64,000 bases of DNA from the NCBI RefSeq assembly GCF_009909615.1, contig NZ_WWNE01000004.1, forward strand, positions 62,001 through 126,000, given 5' to 3'. The number at the start of each line of letters is the position of its first letter. Position 1 is the stretch's first letter. A program made the position numbers and the translations under genes. The notes under the pieces were generated by a model that had not been told where the DNA came from, made no database searches, and saw nothing but the letters and a program-made list of their open reading frames with translations. This DNA comes from Acidiluteibacter ferrifornacis. Lineage in GTDB: Bacteria > Bacteroidota > Bacteroidia > Flavobacteriales_E > Vicingaceae. Positions 44,385 to 53,420 of this stretch are shown here, piece after piece.

Positions 44385-46864
44385 AAAACGCGTTTCAATC
44401 TACTTCCTATATCTGTCAAAACCTCATAGGGTATGGTATTTCTGGCTTTAGCCAAGTCATAAATGGTATTGTTTTCGCCAAAAATGACTACTTCATCGCC
44501 TTCTTCAGCTTCTATACCCGTAATGTCTATCATTAACATGTCCATACAAATTGAGCCTATTGTTGGAGCGAGCTTACCGTTCACTTCTATTTGCCAATTG
44601 CCATTTCCCAACAGTCTACTAAATCCATCTGCATAGCCTATAGGAATGGTGGCTGTTGTTCCATCTGTTGGCATGACTCCTCGTCGTCCGTAGCCCACTG
44701 TCTCTCCTTTCTTTAGGTGTTTAATTTGAGAAATATGTGCTATTAATCTATTGACAGGTTTAAGAATTGCTTTATGTTCTGGAGTGTTGCTAATACCATA
44801 TAACCCAATACCTAATCGAACCATATCAAATTGTTGATCTGGAAATCTTAAAATTCCACTGGAATTGAGGATGTGTTTTAAGAATGAATATCCAAGCGAT
44901 CGCTCTATTTTTGCAGTCATTGTATTGAATCGTTCAAATTGAAGCTGCGTAAAGTCATCCTTCTCTTGTTCATCGCTTGCTGCTAAATGAGAAAATACAG
45001 AGGCTACTTTGACTTGAGGATTTGCTTTTAAAAGTTCAACTAACTCATCTAACTGTTCTTGTTCAAAACCTAATCGACGCATACCTGTATCCATTTTTAA
45101 ATGAATTTTAACTGCTTGGTTCGGATCTTGAAAGTAGGTGTTGCGGTCAAGGTTTTCCAAGAAAAGTCTTAAGTTTCTCAAGCTGTATATTTCTGCTTCA
45201 AGTTGATGTCTGATTAGGCTGTCGAAGCTTTGTGGTTCAGGATTTAAAACCATTATTGGTAAGGCTATTCCTTGATTGCGTAATGCGATCCCTTCATCGG
45301 TATAGGCTACAGCAAGATAGTCAGCACGATAATATTCTAAGATATTTGCGATTTCATGTGTGCCATTTCCATAAGAAAAAGCTTTCACCATTATCATTAG
45401 CTTGGTGTTGCTATTCAGAATAGACTTAAAATAATTGAGATTATCAATTAAGTAATTCAAGTTGACCTCTAGTGTAGAGTTATGTCCTTTCTCTTGTAAT
45501 CTTTCGGTAATTTTTTCAAATTCAAACTTTCGCGCGCCTTTGATCAATATTGCTTCGTTGTAAAATTTGATTTGATCAATAGAATTTAAGAAGCTTATAG
45601 TATCAGGGTAGCACTCCGTCGGAATTTGGAATAAATGTTTCTGCGCTTGGATGTTGGGTCCAATACCAATCAGACGGTCTATTTTGTTTCGATTAAGTAA
45701 GTCTGAGATTTCTGCATATAGCTTTTCTGTTGACTCAGAATGCTGAAGTATATCAGATAGTATAAGGGTGTGTTGTGGATGTTGTTGCTGTTGTTTTAAA
45801 TAGGTGATGGCGATTTTAAGAGAGGTAATATCAGAATTATAACTGTCGTTAATTAACGTACAAGAATGAATGCCTTTTTTTAGTTCCAACCGCATTGCAA
45901 TGGAAGTGAGGGACTTCATTCCTTCTGAGATAATGGCTGTATCTATTGAAAAGGTAAGGCACAATAGCCAAACATGTATTGCGTCCTCCAGCGATGCACT
46001 GTCTTTGAAAGGCAGATTGATCTCTACGTCTTCTCCTTTATAAATTCCTTTGATTAATGATTTTTTATTCGAATGGGTGATGGAAGTTATTTGTAAACTC
46101 ACTGTACTTTTTTCTCTTGACCAAGTGATTAACTCAATAGGTTGGCTAAAAATTGTCTTCGCAATCTGTATATCAATAGCATGATGATCCTTGCAGTAGA
46201 TTAATTGATTACAGTTTTTAAATAATTGAATCTTCTCTATTATCTGCTTCTCTTGCGATTCGAAATTTTGTGCGTGAGCGTTTCCAATATTGGTGAAAAT
46301 ACCAATGTTGGGTTGAATCATCCGCTCTAGACACTCCATCTCATTTGATTGAGATACTCCTGCTTCAAAAATAGCTAAATCATGGCTACTGGTGAGTTGC
46401 CAAACCGACAAAGGAACCCCTACTTGAGAATTATAACTTTTTGGACTTCTACAAATCTGATATACTTCTTTTAAAACTTGAAATGTCCATTCTTTGACAA
46501 TTGTCTTGCCATTACTTCCTGTAATTCCGATTACTGGAAGCTTGAATTGACTTCTGTGAAAACTTGCAATTTGATGAAGAGCTTTCAATGTGTCAGGTAC
46601 AACAATAAAATTAGCGTCTTCGTATTGATCGGATATAATCTGAGATCTAGAAATCAAAAATGAACGAACTCCCTTTTGGTAAGCTTCCTCAATGTATTGA
46701 TGTCCGTCTTGTCGTTGACCAATTAAAGCAACAAACATGGAGTCGGAATACTCTTGTTGCGCACGGCTATCAATTAGTATATGAGTTACTACTGTAGTGA
46801 CTCCTTCGTGAGTGCCCTTACAAATATTACTCAATTCTATACTACTGTAACCTTTGGGTTTCAT
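44372..46864 (-). CDS. Bifunctional MurF ligase and alanine racemase
   Basis: 830 residues. Residues 1-450 are MurF (adds D-Ala-D-Ala to UDP-MurNAc-tripeptide): P-loop GSNGKT at 116-121, SYNSQVGVPLSVWQL and NDSYNSD. Residues about 460-830 are alanine racemase: PLP-binding Lys494 in MVKAFSYGNG, VRLGIGLYGI, and the GYADG loop late in the chain. Both halves retain their active-site motifs. Fusing D-Ala supply to its ligation is known in Bacteroidota. Reads away from thymidine kinase with a 12-base gap. Confidence 0.94.
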   Translation of the reverse strand: MKPKGYSSIELSNICKGTHEGVTTVVTHILIDSRAQQEYSDSMFVALIGQRQDGHQYIEEAYQKGVRSFLISRSQIISDQYEDANFIVVPDTLKALHQIASFHRSQFKLPVIGITGSNGKTIVKEWTFQVLKEVYQICRSPKSYNSQVGVPLSVWQLTSSHDLAIFEAGVSQSNEMECLERMIQPNIGIFTNIGNAHAQNFESQEKQIIEKIQLFKNCNQLIYCKDHHAIDIQIAKTIFSQPIELITWSREKSTVSLQITSITHSNKKSLIKGIYKGEDVEINLPFKDSASLEDAIHVWLLCLTFSIDTAIISEGMKSLTSIAMRLELKKGIHSCTLINDSYNSDITSLKIAITYLKQQQQHPQHTLILSDILQHSESTEKLYAEISDLLNRNKIDRLIGIGPNIQAQKHLFQIPTECYPDTISFLNSIDQIKFYNEAILIKGARKFEFEKITERLQEKGHNSTLEVNLNYLIDNLNYFKSILNSNTKLMIMVKAFSYGNGTHEIANILEYYRADYLAVAYTDEGIALRNQGIALPIMVLNPEPQSFDSLIRHQLEAEIYSLRNLRLFLENLDRNTYFQDPNQAVKIHLKMDTGMRRLGFEQEQLDELVELLKANPQVKVASVFSHLAASDEQEKDDFTQLQFERFNTMTAKIERSLGYSFLKHILNSSGILRFPDQQFDMVRLGIGLYGISNTPEHKAILKPVNRLIAHISQIKHLKKGETVGYGRRGVMPTDGTTATIPIGYADGFSRLLGNGNWQIEVNGKLAPTIGSICMDMLMIDITGIEAEEGDEVVIFGENNTIYDLAKARNTIPYEVLTDIGSRLKRVFYLE

Positions 46865-46876
46865 ATTATTTTGTCT

Positions 46877-47470
46877 CTATTCTTTCTTGTTCTTAAAATT
46901 GTTTTCAAGCGTAAAACAATCCCTACATAGCGGCTGGTAGCTATCGGTTTCACCAAGCATTACAAGTTTGTTGTTGTCTGTGATTCGATGAGAATGGTTG
47001 GCCAAATTTCCGCAATTGACACAAATGGCATGAACCTTAGTGACATACTCTGCAGTTGCAAGCAAAGCGGGAATTGGGCCAAATGGCTTTCCAGTATAAT
47101 CCATATCTAATCCTGCAACAATTACTCTAATGCCATTGTTCGCTAATTGATTGCAAACAGCGACTAATCCCATATCAAAAAACTGGGCTTCATCTATTCC
47201 CACAACATCTTCATCATTAATCAATAGTGGGATGTTTGCTGAAGCAGGTACAGGGGTGGAGTGTATTTGATTGTAGTCGTGAGAAACTACTGCAATCTCG
47301 TCGTATCGGGTGTCTATCTCTGGTTTAAAAATCTCTACTTTTTGTTTTGCGATTTTTGCGCGTTTTAATCGTCGAATTAATTCTTCGGTTTTTCCAGAAA
47401 ACATAGAACCACAAATAACTTCTATCCAGCCCTTTTTTTTCTTCGGATTTATTGTGTTTTCAAGAAACAT
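46877..47470 (-). CDS. tdk: Thymidine kinase
   Basis: 197 residues, ATP-dependent dThd kinase of the TK1-like family for dTMP salvage. P-loop [12 protein letters not shown] is near residue 22, [10 protein letters not shown] is the Walker B segment, and a four-Cys zinc site is in the C-terminal part (CVNCG and CRDC). It lies 12 bases upstream of murF-alr on the same strand, so the two could be co-transcribed. Its promoter overlaps that of the divergent acidic protein in a palindrome. Confidence 0.95.
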   Translation of the reverse strand: MFLENTINPKKKKGWIEVICGSMFSGKTEELIRRLKRAKIAKQKVEIFKPEIDTRYDEIAVVSHDYNQIHSTPVPASANIPLLINDEDVVGIDEAQFFDMGLVAVCNQLANNGIRVIVAGLDMDYTGKPFGPIPALLATAEYVTKVHAICVNCGNLANHSHRITDNNKLVMLGETDSYQPLCRDCFTLENNFKNKKE

Positions 47471-47503
47471 GCAGTCAAATTATATGAGATAATAGCTATT
47501 GAT

Positions 47504-47519
47504 TACTTTTGCAAAAGTA
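47504..47519. promoter_or_regulatory. 16-bp palindrome holding two opposed -7 boxes
   Basis: TACTTTTGCAAAAGTA is its own reverse complement, and each half reads TACTTTTG, a perfect TAnnTTTG box. On the minus strand TTGA lies 20 bp upstream (47543-47540), so the tdk direction has a plausible -33; the plus strand has none. Confidence 0.6.
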
Positions 47520-47557
47520 TCATTAAACTTTTATTTTCTTCAAGATTAAAAACAACT

Positions 47558-48337
47558 ATGGATATTCAAGGTAAGCGTAAGGAATTAACCGCCCTAGTGG
47601 ACAATATTAAAGAGCATTCTGACCGGTTGACAGTCAGTCATACATTGCCAACCTTAGAATTAAGCGTTCTGTTGTCAAAGATTTCAAAGCTATATGAGGA
47701 GATGATTGTGCTCAAACATGAATTGTCTAAAGTTGAATACGACTCAATAGAAAGCCTATTAGAAGTAGAGGGGCAATCTGAATTTTCTGAGCAAGTAGTA
47801 GAAAAGGCGAAGCATGCAGAGGAAAGTCGAACTGAAAGAATGGAAAAGACGGTTGAAATTATTGCACCTGAAGAAGGAGAATTTGAAAAAGAAGAAACAA
47901 AGACATTTGAATCATTTGTAGAAGATCAAATAGTGGATGAAATAGATGAACCCATTGAAATTCCGAAGGATGAAGAATTGCCTAAAGAAGCAGTTGAAGC
48001 TGTAAAAACTCCTACTCCATACGAAGTTGACTTCCAAGACTTAAACACAAAGCTATCAGGTAAGGAGGAGAATAGTGTGGTAGACCAATTACAAAGACAG
48101 CCAATATCTGATTTAACGACTGCAATTGGTCTAAATGAGCGATACTTATACTCCAATGAATTGTTTGGAGGCAATATGGAAGACTTTAGAACTGCCTTAA
48201 AAGAATTGAATTCTAAATCTAATGCTGAGGAAGCTTTTAATTATTTTAATGGTGATTTGGCCTCAAAATACGCATGGGATTTAGAAAATGAACTAGTCAC
48301 TTCTTTAAAATTGCTAGTGGCAAGACGATTTAAGTAG
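47558..48337 (+). CDS. Unknown acidic protein with helical ends
   Basis: 259 residues, no signal peptide. An N-terminal helical region (about 1-75, likely coiled coil: LELSVLLSKISKLYEEMIVLKHEL) leads into an acidic low-complexity linker (about 80-155, Glu/Lys/Pro-rich), and a C-terminal helical module (about 165-259) with PISDLTTAIGLNERYLYSNELFGGNM and EEAFNYFNGDL. I know this C-terminal pattern as a Bacteroidota hypothetical but cannot name a function. The layout suggests a scaffold or cytoplasmic adaptor. Confidence 0.6.
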   Translation: MDIQGKRKELTALVDNIKEHSDRLTVSHTLPTLELSVLLSKISKLYEEMIVLKHELSKVEYDSIESLLEVEGQSEFSEQVVEKAKHAEESRTERMEKTVEIIAPEEGEFEKEETKTFESFVEDQIVDEIDEPIEIPKDEELPKEAVEAVKTPTPYEVDFQDLNTKLSGKEENSVVDQLQRQPISDLTTAIGLNERYLYSNELFGGNMEDFRTALKELNSKSNAEEAFNYFNGDLASKYAWDLENELVTSLKLLVARRFK

Positions 48338-48344
48338 AATGCGT

Positions 48345-48368
48345 TTAAATGGTCTCAATACCATTTAA
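48345..48368. terminator. Inverted repeat after the acidic protein gene
   Basis: TTAAATGGT (48345-48353) pairs with ACCATTTAA (48360-48368) across a six-base loop. It lies eight bases after the stop, but the following T run is short. Possible terminator or attenuator. Confidence 0.4.
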
Positions 48369-48454
48369 TTTGTCGATTTGCCGATTGTAAAAGTATTCTA
48401 TGATTACAGCTTTTTTGGACTACTTTTATATTCAGAATTTTAAAATCTTGTTGA

Positions 48455-49900
48455 ATGAAACATCTGAATCATATGCGTTCTGTTGCTGTATTTGTATTGG
48501 CTTTTGTGCTAACTTCAACGGTAAACGCCCAAAAAAAATGGACGCTGGAAGAGTGCATTAGCTATGCGGTAGAACAAAATATTTCCATCAAGCGGACCAG
48601 TCTTAATCTAGAAAATTCAGCGGTGAATTTGTCTCAGTCTCAGTATGGGCGTTTGCCTTCATTAAACGGATCCGCAAGCAATACCTATAACTTTGGGCAA
48701 ACAATTGACCCCTTTACTAACCAGTTTGCTACTACAACAGTTCGCTCAAATAGTTTCTTTTTGAACGCACAGGTTACGGTATTCAATGGCTTTCAAACAT
48801 TAAATACAGTCAAAGCAAATAAAACTGAACTGCAAGCCGCTGAATCGGATCTTCAAAAGATGAAGAATGATATTTCATTGAATGTTGCAAATCTCTACTT
48901 ACAGATTTTATTCAACAAAGAATTGCTTCGAAACGCTGAGAGCCAACTAGAAGTAACTAAGATTCAAGCTCAGCGAATTGAGAAGTTAGTTGCTGCAGGT
49001 AGTCAGCCACAAGGAGCCCAATATGATATTGAAGCGCAGTTAGCTCAAGAAGAATTAAACCGAATCAATGCTAAAAATCAGCTCGACCTATCGCTGTTAA
49101 ATCTAAGACAATTGTTATTAATCGAATCTTCTGAGGATTTTGAAGTAGTTGAACCTTCTATTGATAATATAGATAAAGGCAAAATGTTGAGTACTCCTGG
49201 TGCTATCTACGAAAATTCGTTAACAATAATGCCTGAAGTTAAAAGCTCACAGTATCGACTTGTAGCAGCCGAGCAAACTTTAAAAGCTTCTCGTGGGGCT
49301 TATTCGCCAAGAGTTACATTAAGCGGATCATATGGAACAGGTTATTCTGGTGTGAGCCAAGAATTAGTTGGTATTACTGATTTAGGTCTTCAACCCAATG
49401 GAGATGTAGTTCAAGGTTCAAACACACCTGTACTGTCTCCAACCACAATTCCTCAGTTTCAAGATAAATCCTTTAATGATCAACTTCGTGATAATATTAA
49501 TAGCTCTATTGGCGTGAGTTTAACCGTTCCTATATTCAATGGAATGGCAGCAAGAAGTAATGTATCTAGATCTAAAATTAGGTTAGAGCAAGCAGAGCTT
49601 GATTTAACAGATACTAAGTTGCAATTGAGACAACAAATAGAATCGGCTTACCTTGATGCAGCAGCAGCCTCAAAGCGTTATGAGTCTGCAAGTGCATCGG
49701 TAAAAGCCTTAACAGAGTCCTTTAAATACACACAGGAAAGATTTAATGTTGGATTGTTAAATTCATTCGATTTTAGCAACGAAAAGAATAGACTAATTCA
49801 GTCTCAGTCTAATCTCTTACAAGCCAAATATGAATATATATTTAAAACTCAAGTGCTTGAATTTTATCAAGGAAAAACCATTAGTTTAAAGAATTTATAA
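48455..49900 (+). CDS. TolC-family outer-membrane efflux protein
   Basis: 481 residues with signal peptide (cleavage near VNAQ), beginning KKWTLEECISYAVEQNISIKR, the family's first helix. Two OEP repeats (residues about 30-230 and 260-470) with long alpha-helices. Outer-membrane exit duct of tripartite exporters. Next gene (HlyD-type adaptor) is four bases away. The usual inner-membrane pump is not adjacent. An internal loop of about 40 residues between the halves (GDVVQGSNTPVLSPT) is rich in polar residues. Confidence 0.9.
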   Translation: MKHLNHMRSVAVFVLAFVLTSTVNAQKKWTLEECISYAVEQNISIKRTSLNLENSAVNLSQSQYGRLPSLNGSASNTYNFGQTIDPFTNQFATTTVRSNSFFLNAQVTVFNGFQTLNTVKANKTELQAAESDLQKMKNDISLNVANLYLQILFNKELLRNAESQLEVTKIQAQRIEKLVAAGSQPQGAQYDIEAQLAQEELNRINAKNQLDLSLLNLRQLLLIESSEDFEVVEPSIDNIDKGKMLSTPGAIYENSLTIMPEVKSSQYRLVAAEQTLKASRGAYSPRVTLSGSYGTGYSGVSQELVGITDLGLQPNGDVVQGSNTPVLSPTTIPQFQDKSFNDQLRDNINSSIGVSLTVPIFNGMAARSNVSRSKIRLEQAELDLTDTKLQLRQQIESAYLDAAAASKRYESASASVKALTESFKYTQERFNVGLLNSFDFSNEKNRLIQSQSNLLQAKYEYIFKTQVLEFYQGKTISLKNL

Positions 49901-49904
49901 GAAA

Positions 49905-51203
49905 ATGAAATCGAAGAAAATAATATGGATTTTAGTTGCTGCAGTTTCAGTTTTATTGGTGATTGCTGTTGTAATGAAAAAAGGAAAAGGAATTGAGTAT
50001 AAAGTGACTGCTGAAAATCCATCTTATAGAACCATTATAGAGACGGTTTCAGCAAGTGGAAGAATCCAACCAGAAGTTGAGGTAATCATTAGTTCTGATG
50101 TTTCTGGAGAAATTATTGAAATGGCAGTTAAGGAAGGAGATTATGTAAAGCAGGGCGATTTGCTTTTAAAAATTAACCCGGACTTGGTAGAGTCTGCTTT
50201 GGGAAGGGCAGAAGCAGCCGTTAATACCGCTAAAGCAAACTATTCTAGCTCTAAAGCGAGATTAACTCAGTCTAAGTCTCAATTTGTCAACGCTAAGGCT
50301 AGTTACGAACGTAATGAGAAGTTATTTAAAGACAAGGTAATTTCTCAAGCTGAATACGATAATGCAAAATCGTCTTTTGAAGTAAGTGAGGCAGAAGTCC
50401 TAGCAGCAGAGCAGAGTGCTCAAGCTGCATTGTACAATATAAAAAGTGCAGAAGCAAGTTTAAAGGAAGCTAGGGAGAACTTAGGAAGAACTTCAATATA
50501 TGCGCCAATGGACGGGACTATCATCAACTTAAGTAAAGAAAAGGGAGAAAGAGTTGTAGGTACAGCTCAAATGGCTGGTACAGAAATTTTAACTGTGGCT
50601 AACCTATCTACCATGGAGGTTGATGTGGATGTCAATGAAAATGATATTGTTCGTGTAAGTAGAGAAGATACGGTGCTTATTGAAGTAGATGCTTATCTAG
50701 ATCGGAAGTTCAAAGGTGTAGTTACGGAAATAGCTAATTCCGCCAATACAGTAGGATCAAGTATAGATCAAGTGACCAATTTTGATGTAAAAATTAGAAT
50801 ACTTAGTAATAGTTATTCAGACTTAATTCAAAATGCCGATTCAAACTCCTCACCTTTTCGACCCGGTATGTCTGCTAATGTGGAGATTCAAACCAAACGA
50901 GCAAACAATGTTCTTTCGCTTCCTATCCAATCTGTTACTACAAGAGAGGATTCAACAAAGGAGGATAAAAATGGAGATAAAGAACTGGTAGAGTGTATTT
51001 TCGTAATAAAAAATGGAGAAGCCATTCAAATGAATGTGAAAACAGGAATTCAAGACACAAAATACATTCAAATAAAGTCAGAACTAGATGAAAACGCTGA
51101 TGTTATTACAGGACCTTACACCGCTATTTCTAAGTCATTAAAGAATAAAAGTAAGGTAAGGAAGGTTTCAAAAGAGCAACTTTTTGAACGAAAGGAAGAT
51201 TAA
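49905..51203 (+). CDS. HlyD/MacA-type periplasmic adaptor
   Basis: 432 residues. One N-terminal TM anchor (IIWILVAAVSVLLVIAVV), a biotinyl-lipoyl-like segment (GEIIEMAVKEGDYVKQGDLLLKIN), a long helical hairpin of about 110 residues, a return lipoyl half (TSIYAPMDGTIINLSKEKGERVVGT), and a beta-barrel/membrane-proximal part. The helical hairpin joins TolC and the pump. It follows TolC by four bases and precedes tsaB by two. Homologues generally act with ABC-type (MacB) or RND pumps. Confidence 0.9.
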   Translation: MKSKKIIWILVAAVSVLLVIAVVMKKGKGIEYKVTAENPSYRTIIETVSASGRIQPEVEVIISSDVSGEIIEMAVKEGDYVKQGDLLLKINPDLVESALGRAEAAVNTAKANYSSSKARLTQSKSQFVNAKASYERNEKLFKDKVISQAEYDNAKSSFEVSEAEVLAAEQSAQAALYNIKSAEASLKEARENLGRTSIYAPMDGTIINLSKEKGERVVGTAQMAGTEILTVANLSTMEVDVDVNENDIVRVSREDTVLIEVDAYLDRKFKGVVTEIANSANTVGSSIDQVTNFDVKIRILSNSYSDLIQNADSNSSPFRPGMSANVEIQTKRANNVLSLPIQSVTTREDSTKEDKNGDKELVECIFVIKNGEAIQMNVKTGIQDTKYIQIKSELDENADVITGPYTAISKSLKNKSKVRKVSKEQLFERKED

Positions 51204-51205
51204 TT

Positions 51206-51889
51206 ATGGCATTAATATTATCTCTGGAGACAGCCACGAAGGTGTGTTCTGTAGCATTGCATAAAGATGGGGAATTGTTAGGAGTGAAGGAGCAATCGGG
51301 TGCCTATTCACACTCTGAATTACTCAATCAGTTTATCGCAGAATTATTAGAGGAAACTGCTATTGAATTTAATCAATTAGAGGCTATCGCCGTTAGTAAA
51401 GGCCCTGGATCCTATACTGGGTTGAGAATTGGAGTTTCTACTGCTAAGGGCTTTTGTTATGCTCTAAGTATTCCATTAATTGCTGTGGATACGCTAAAGG
51501 CGATGAGTTTAAGAGCTTATCGTTCTGTAAAAAATGAAGACGCTTACTATCTTCCTATGATTGATGCCAGAAGAATGGAGGTTTATTGTGGGGTTTATGA
51601 TTTCGATTTGAATCTAATTGTCCCTGTTTCAGCCCAAATTATAGGTGAAGAAAGTTTCGGTGAATTGCATAGTAAAGAAGTGTTCTATTTTGGAGATGGT
51701 GCAGAAAAGTGTCAAGGGGTTCTTACTCATCCTAGTTTTATACGTTTAGAGGCGATTTTCCCATCTGCGATAGAATTAGGAATGTTAGCGAAACTGAAGT
51801 TTGAATTGTCCGAATTTGAAGATGTTGCGTATTTTGAACCGTTTTATTTGAAAGACTTTTTGGCAACTACTCCCAAAAAACTCCTCTAG
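51206..51889 (+). CDS. tsaB: tRNA N6-threonylcarbamoyladenosine biosynthesis protein TsaB
   Basis: 227 residues, normal for TsaB. The LSLETATKVCSVAL start and KGPGSYTGLRIGVSTAKG are family signatures, with PMIDARRMEVYCGVY later. TsaB is a non-catalytic partner of TsaD in making the t6A modification. It starts two bases after the HlyD-type gene, in a position unrelated to efflux, so it is likely cotranscribed by chance or as an old fixed order. Confidence 0.94.
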   Translation: MALILSLETATKVCSVALHKDGELLGVKEQSGAYSHSELLNQFIAELLEETAIEFNQLEAIAVSKGPGSYTGLRIGVSTAKGFCYALSIPLIAVDTLKAMSLRAYRSVKNEDAYYLPMIDARRMEVYCGVYDFDLNLIVPVSAQIIGEESFGELHSKEVFYFGDGAEKCQGVLTHPSFIRLEAIFPSAIELGMLAKLKFELSEFEDVAYFEPFYLKDFLATTPKKLL

Positions 51890-51928
51890 ACAGGATTTAT
51901 TTTTAAACCATACAAAAGGACAATTCGT

Positions 51929-51936
51929 TATATTTG
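51929..51936 (+). promoter_or_regulatory. -7 box before the HExxH secreted protein
   Basis: TATATTTG matches TAnnTTTG. A transcript starting near 51942 would have a leader of about 16 bases to the ATG at 51958. It overlaps a TTG that opens a longer frame; this supports the downstream ATG. Confidence 0.4.
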
Positions 51937-51957
51937 ATAGCTAAAGCTACACTTAAG

Positions 51958-52539
51958 ATGAAACTATTAACCTTGTTTTCTTTTATAATCATCTCTTATT
52001 CTGCATTTTCTCAGGAAAATGATGAGAAGAATGATCATATCTATTGGAACAAGACTTTTACGCTAGAATGGTCAGATTTTCAGGGAACACCACCTGAGTC
52101 ACAAGAATCTGCCGCTCTCTCAAATATTGCTATACCCTATGGATTCGAAACCTATAGCGATGGAAGAGTAACGGTTAATATAAATGCTTGTTTTATTCGT
52201 TCAAAGTCGTGGGTTGTCCCAAAATTCAAAAACAACTTGCTCCTACAGCATGAACAGCTTCACTTTGATATTGCGGAGTTAATCCGGAGGAAGATAGTGA
52301 AAGCACTTATTGAGGCAGATGTTACTGTAGACAATGCTGAAGCAGTAATGAAGTCGATAATGAAACACTACTGGGCAGGGGAGTACAAGAAAATGCAGGA
52401 ACGCTATGATGCTGAAAGTAATTTTTCTCGTTTTATAAGTAAACAGATAGAATGGAACAATGAAGTAGCAGAAGAGCTAGAAAAGTATGATGCCTACAAA
52501 TACACTGAACTGACCCTTGGACTTAAAAATGATCAATAA
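51958..52539 (+). CDS. Secreted HExxH protein, DUF922-like
   Basis: About 193 residues from ATG at 51958 with a signal peptide (cleavage near AFSQ). The mature protein has FTLEWSDFQGTPP, then LLQHEQLHFDIAELIRRK, an HExxH-type motif (His-Glu-Gln-Leu-His) with a conserved downstream Glu, as in secreted metallopeptidase-like DUF922 proteins. Peptidase activity is not proven for the family. The ATG was preferred to the TTG at 51934 because the signal peptide begins there. The last bases overlap the convergent unknown gene. Confidence 0.75.
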   Translation: MKLLTLFSFIIISYSAFSQENDEKNDHIYWNKTFTLEWSDFQGTPPESQESAALSNIAIPYGFETYSDGRVTVNINACFIRSKSWVVPKFKNNLLLQHEQLHFDIAELIRRKIVKALIEADVTVDNAEAVMKSIMKHYWAGEYKKMQERYDAESNFSRFISKQIEWNNEVAEELEKYDAYKYTELTLGLKNDQ

Positions 52540-53420
52540 TAGGTATACTCCAGTTGAATAATTTCAATCTTTCCTTCTTGCTCATAACGAATTACCAATG
52601 CTTCCAAATGGTCGGAATCGTCAGGTGAGTAAACAAAAGCTAACTTTTTTTCTAGTTCACCTTCGATAAATAGATAGGCATATTCTAAGTGGTTTTGATT
52701 GACGTATTCAAATTGATAAACTCCTTTTTCATTGCGGTTAATGTAATTTGAATACTCGATTTTATCGATTAGATGACCCTTGTAGGACCATGATTTAGTA
52801 GAAGACTTTGAAGTTATAATTAGATCCTTTTCTTCACGAATAATACGATTGTTTTCATAATACAGTCGCTCCTCCAGGTAAGGTCTGTTTTCAGAATTTA
52901 AATAAATGCGTTTGGCAAACGACTCATCACTATATGGTTCCTTATATCGCTCGATTGAAACCGTGTCTTCCTTCCCTTTATAGTGCTTTGTTGTGACGAT
53001 TGATTGAACTCTATTCTTAGCATTGTAATTAAATGCTCTTTTAATCGTTTCACTTTGATATGTTATCAGTTCCTCGTGCAATAGATTTGAGGCATTAAAT
53101 TTAAAATAAATGGTGCTGCTATCTTTATATATTCCTCTAGATTCAATATATACCTCTTTAGTAGGTCGACCTTCTTGGTTAAAGTAAAATCGCTTGATTG
53201 CAGGTTTACTGACGATTATTTCACCATCCATCTTTTCGGAGTAGGTAAGTTGGATGGAACGTATTTTATTTTTTTTAATAAAATCAACGTTAAATGAGTT
53301 ATAGTCTTTAAAAAAATGTTCATCCGGTAGTACCAATTGTGAGTATCCAAGTTGAATGATTGAAGTTAAAATGAAGGCAAAAATCGTTTTCAGAGGGCTT
53401 TTATTTTTTAAGTTGTTCAA
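52533..53420 (-). CDS. Unknown secreted protein
   Basis: 295 residues; N-terminus contains a hydrophobic signal ([16 protein letters not shown]). The mature part is beta-rich with repeated short strands ([42 protein letters not shown]-like phrases), similar to YD-type or MORN-like tandem motifs, but I do not assign a family. Its start lies inside the end of the YyaL-like gene (20-base overlap), so the two are translationally linked on the minus strand. Confidence 0.6.
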   Translation of the reverse strand: MNNLKNKSPLKTIFAFILTSIIQLGYSQLVLPDEHFFKDYNSFNVDFIKKNKIRSIQLTYSEKMDGEIIVSKPAIKRFYFNQEGRPTKEVYIESRGIYKDSSTIYFKFNASNLLHEELITYQSETIKRAFNYNAKNRVQSIVTTKHYKGKEDTVSIERYKEPYSDESFAKRIYLNSENRPYLEERLYYENNRIIREEKDLIITSKSSTKSWSYKGHLIDKIEYSNYINRNEKGVYQFEYVNQNHLEYAYLFIEGELEKKLAFVYSPDDSDHLEALVIRYEQEGKIEIIQLEYTYY

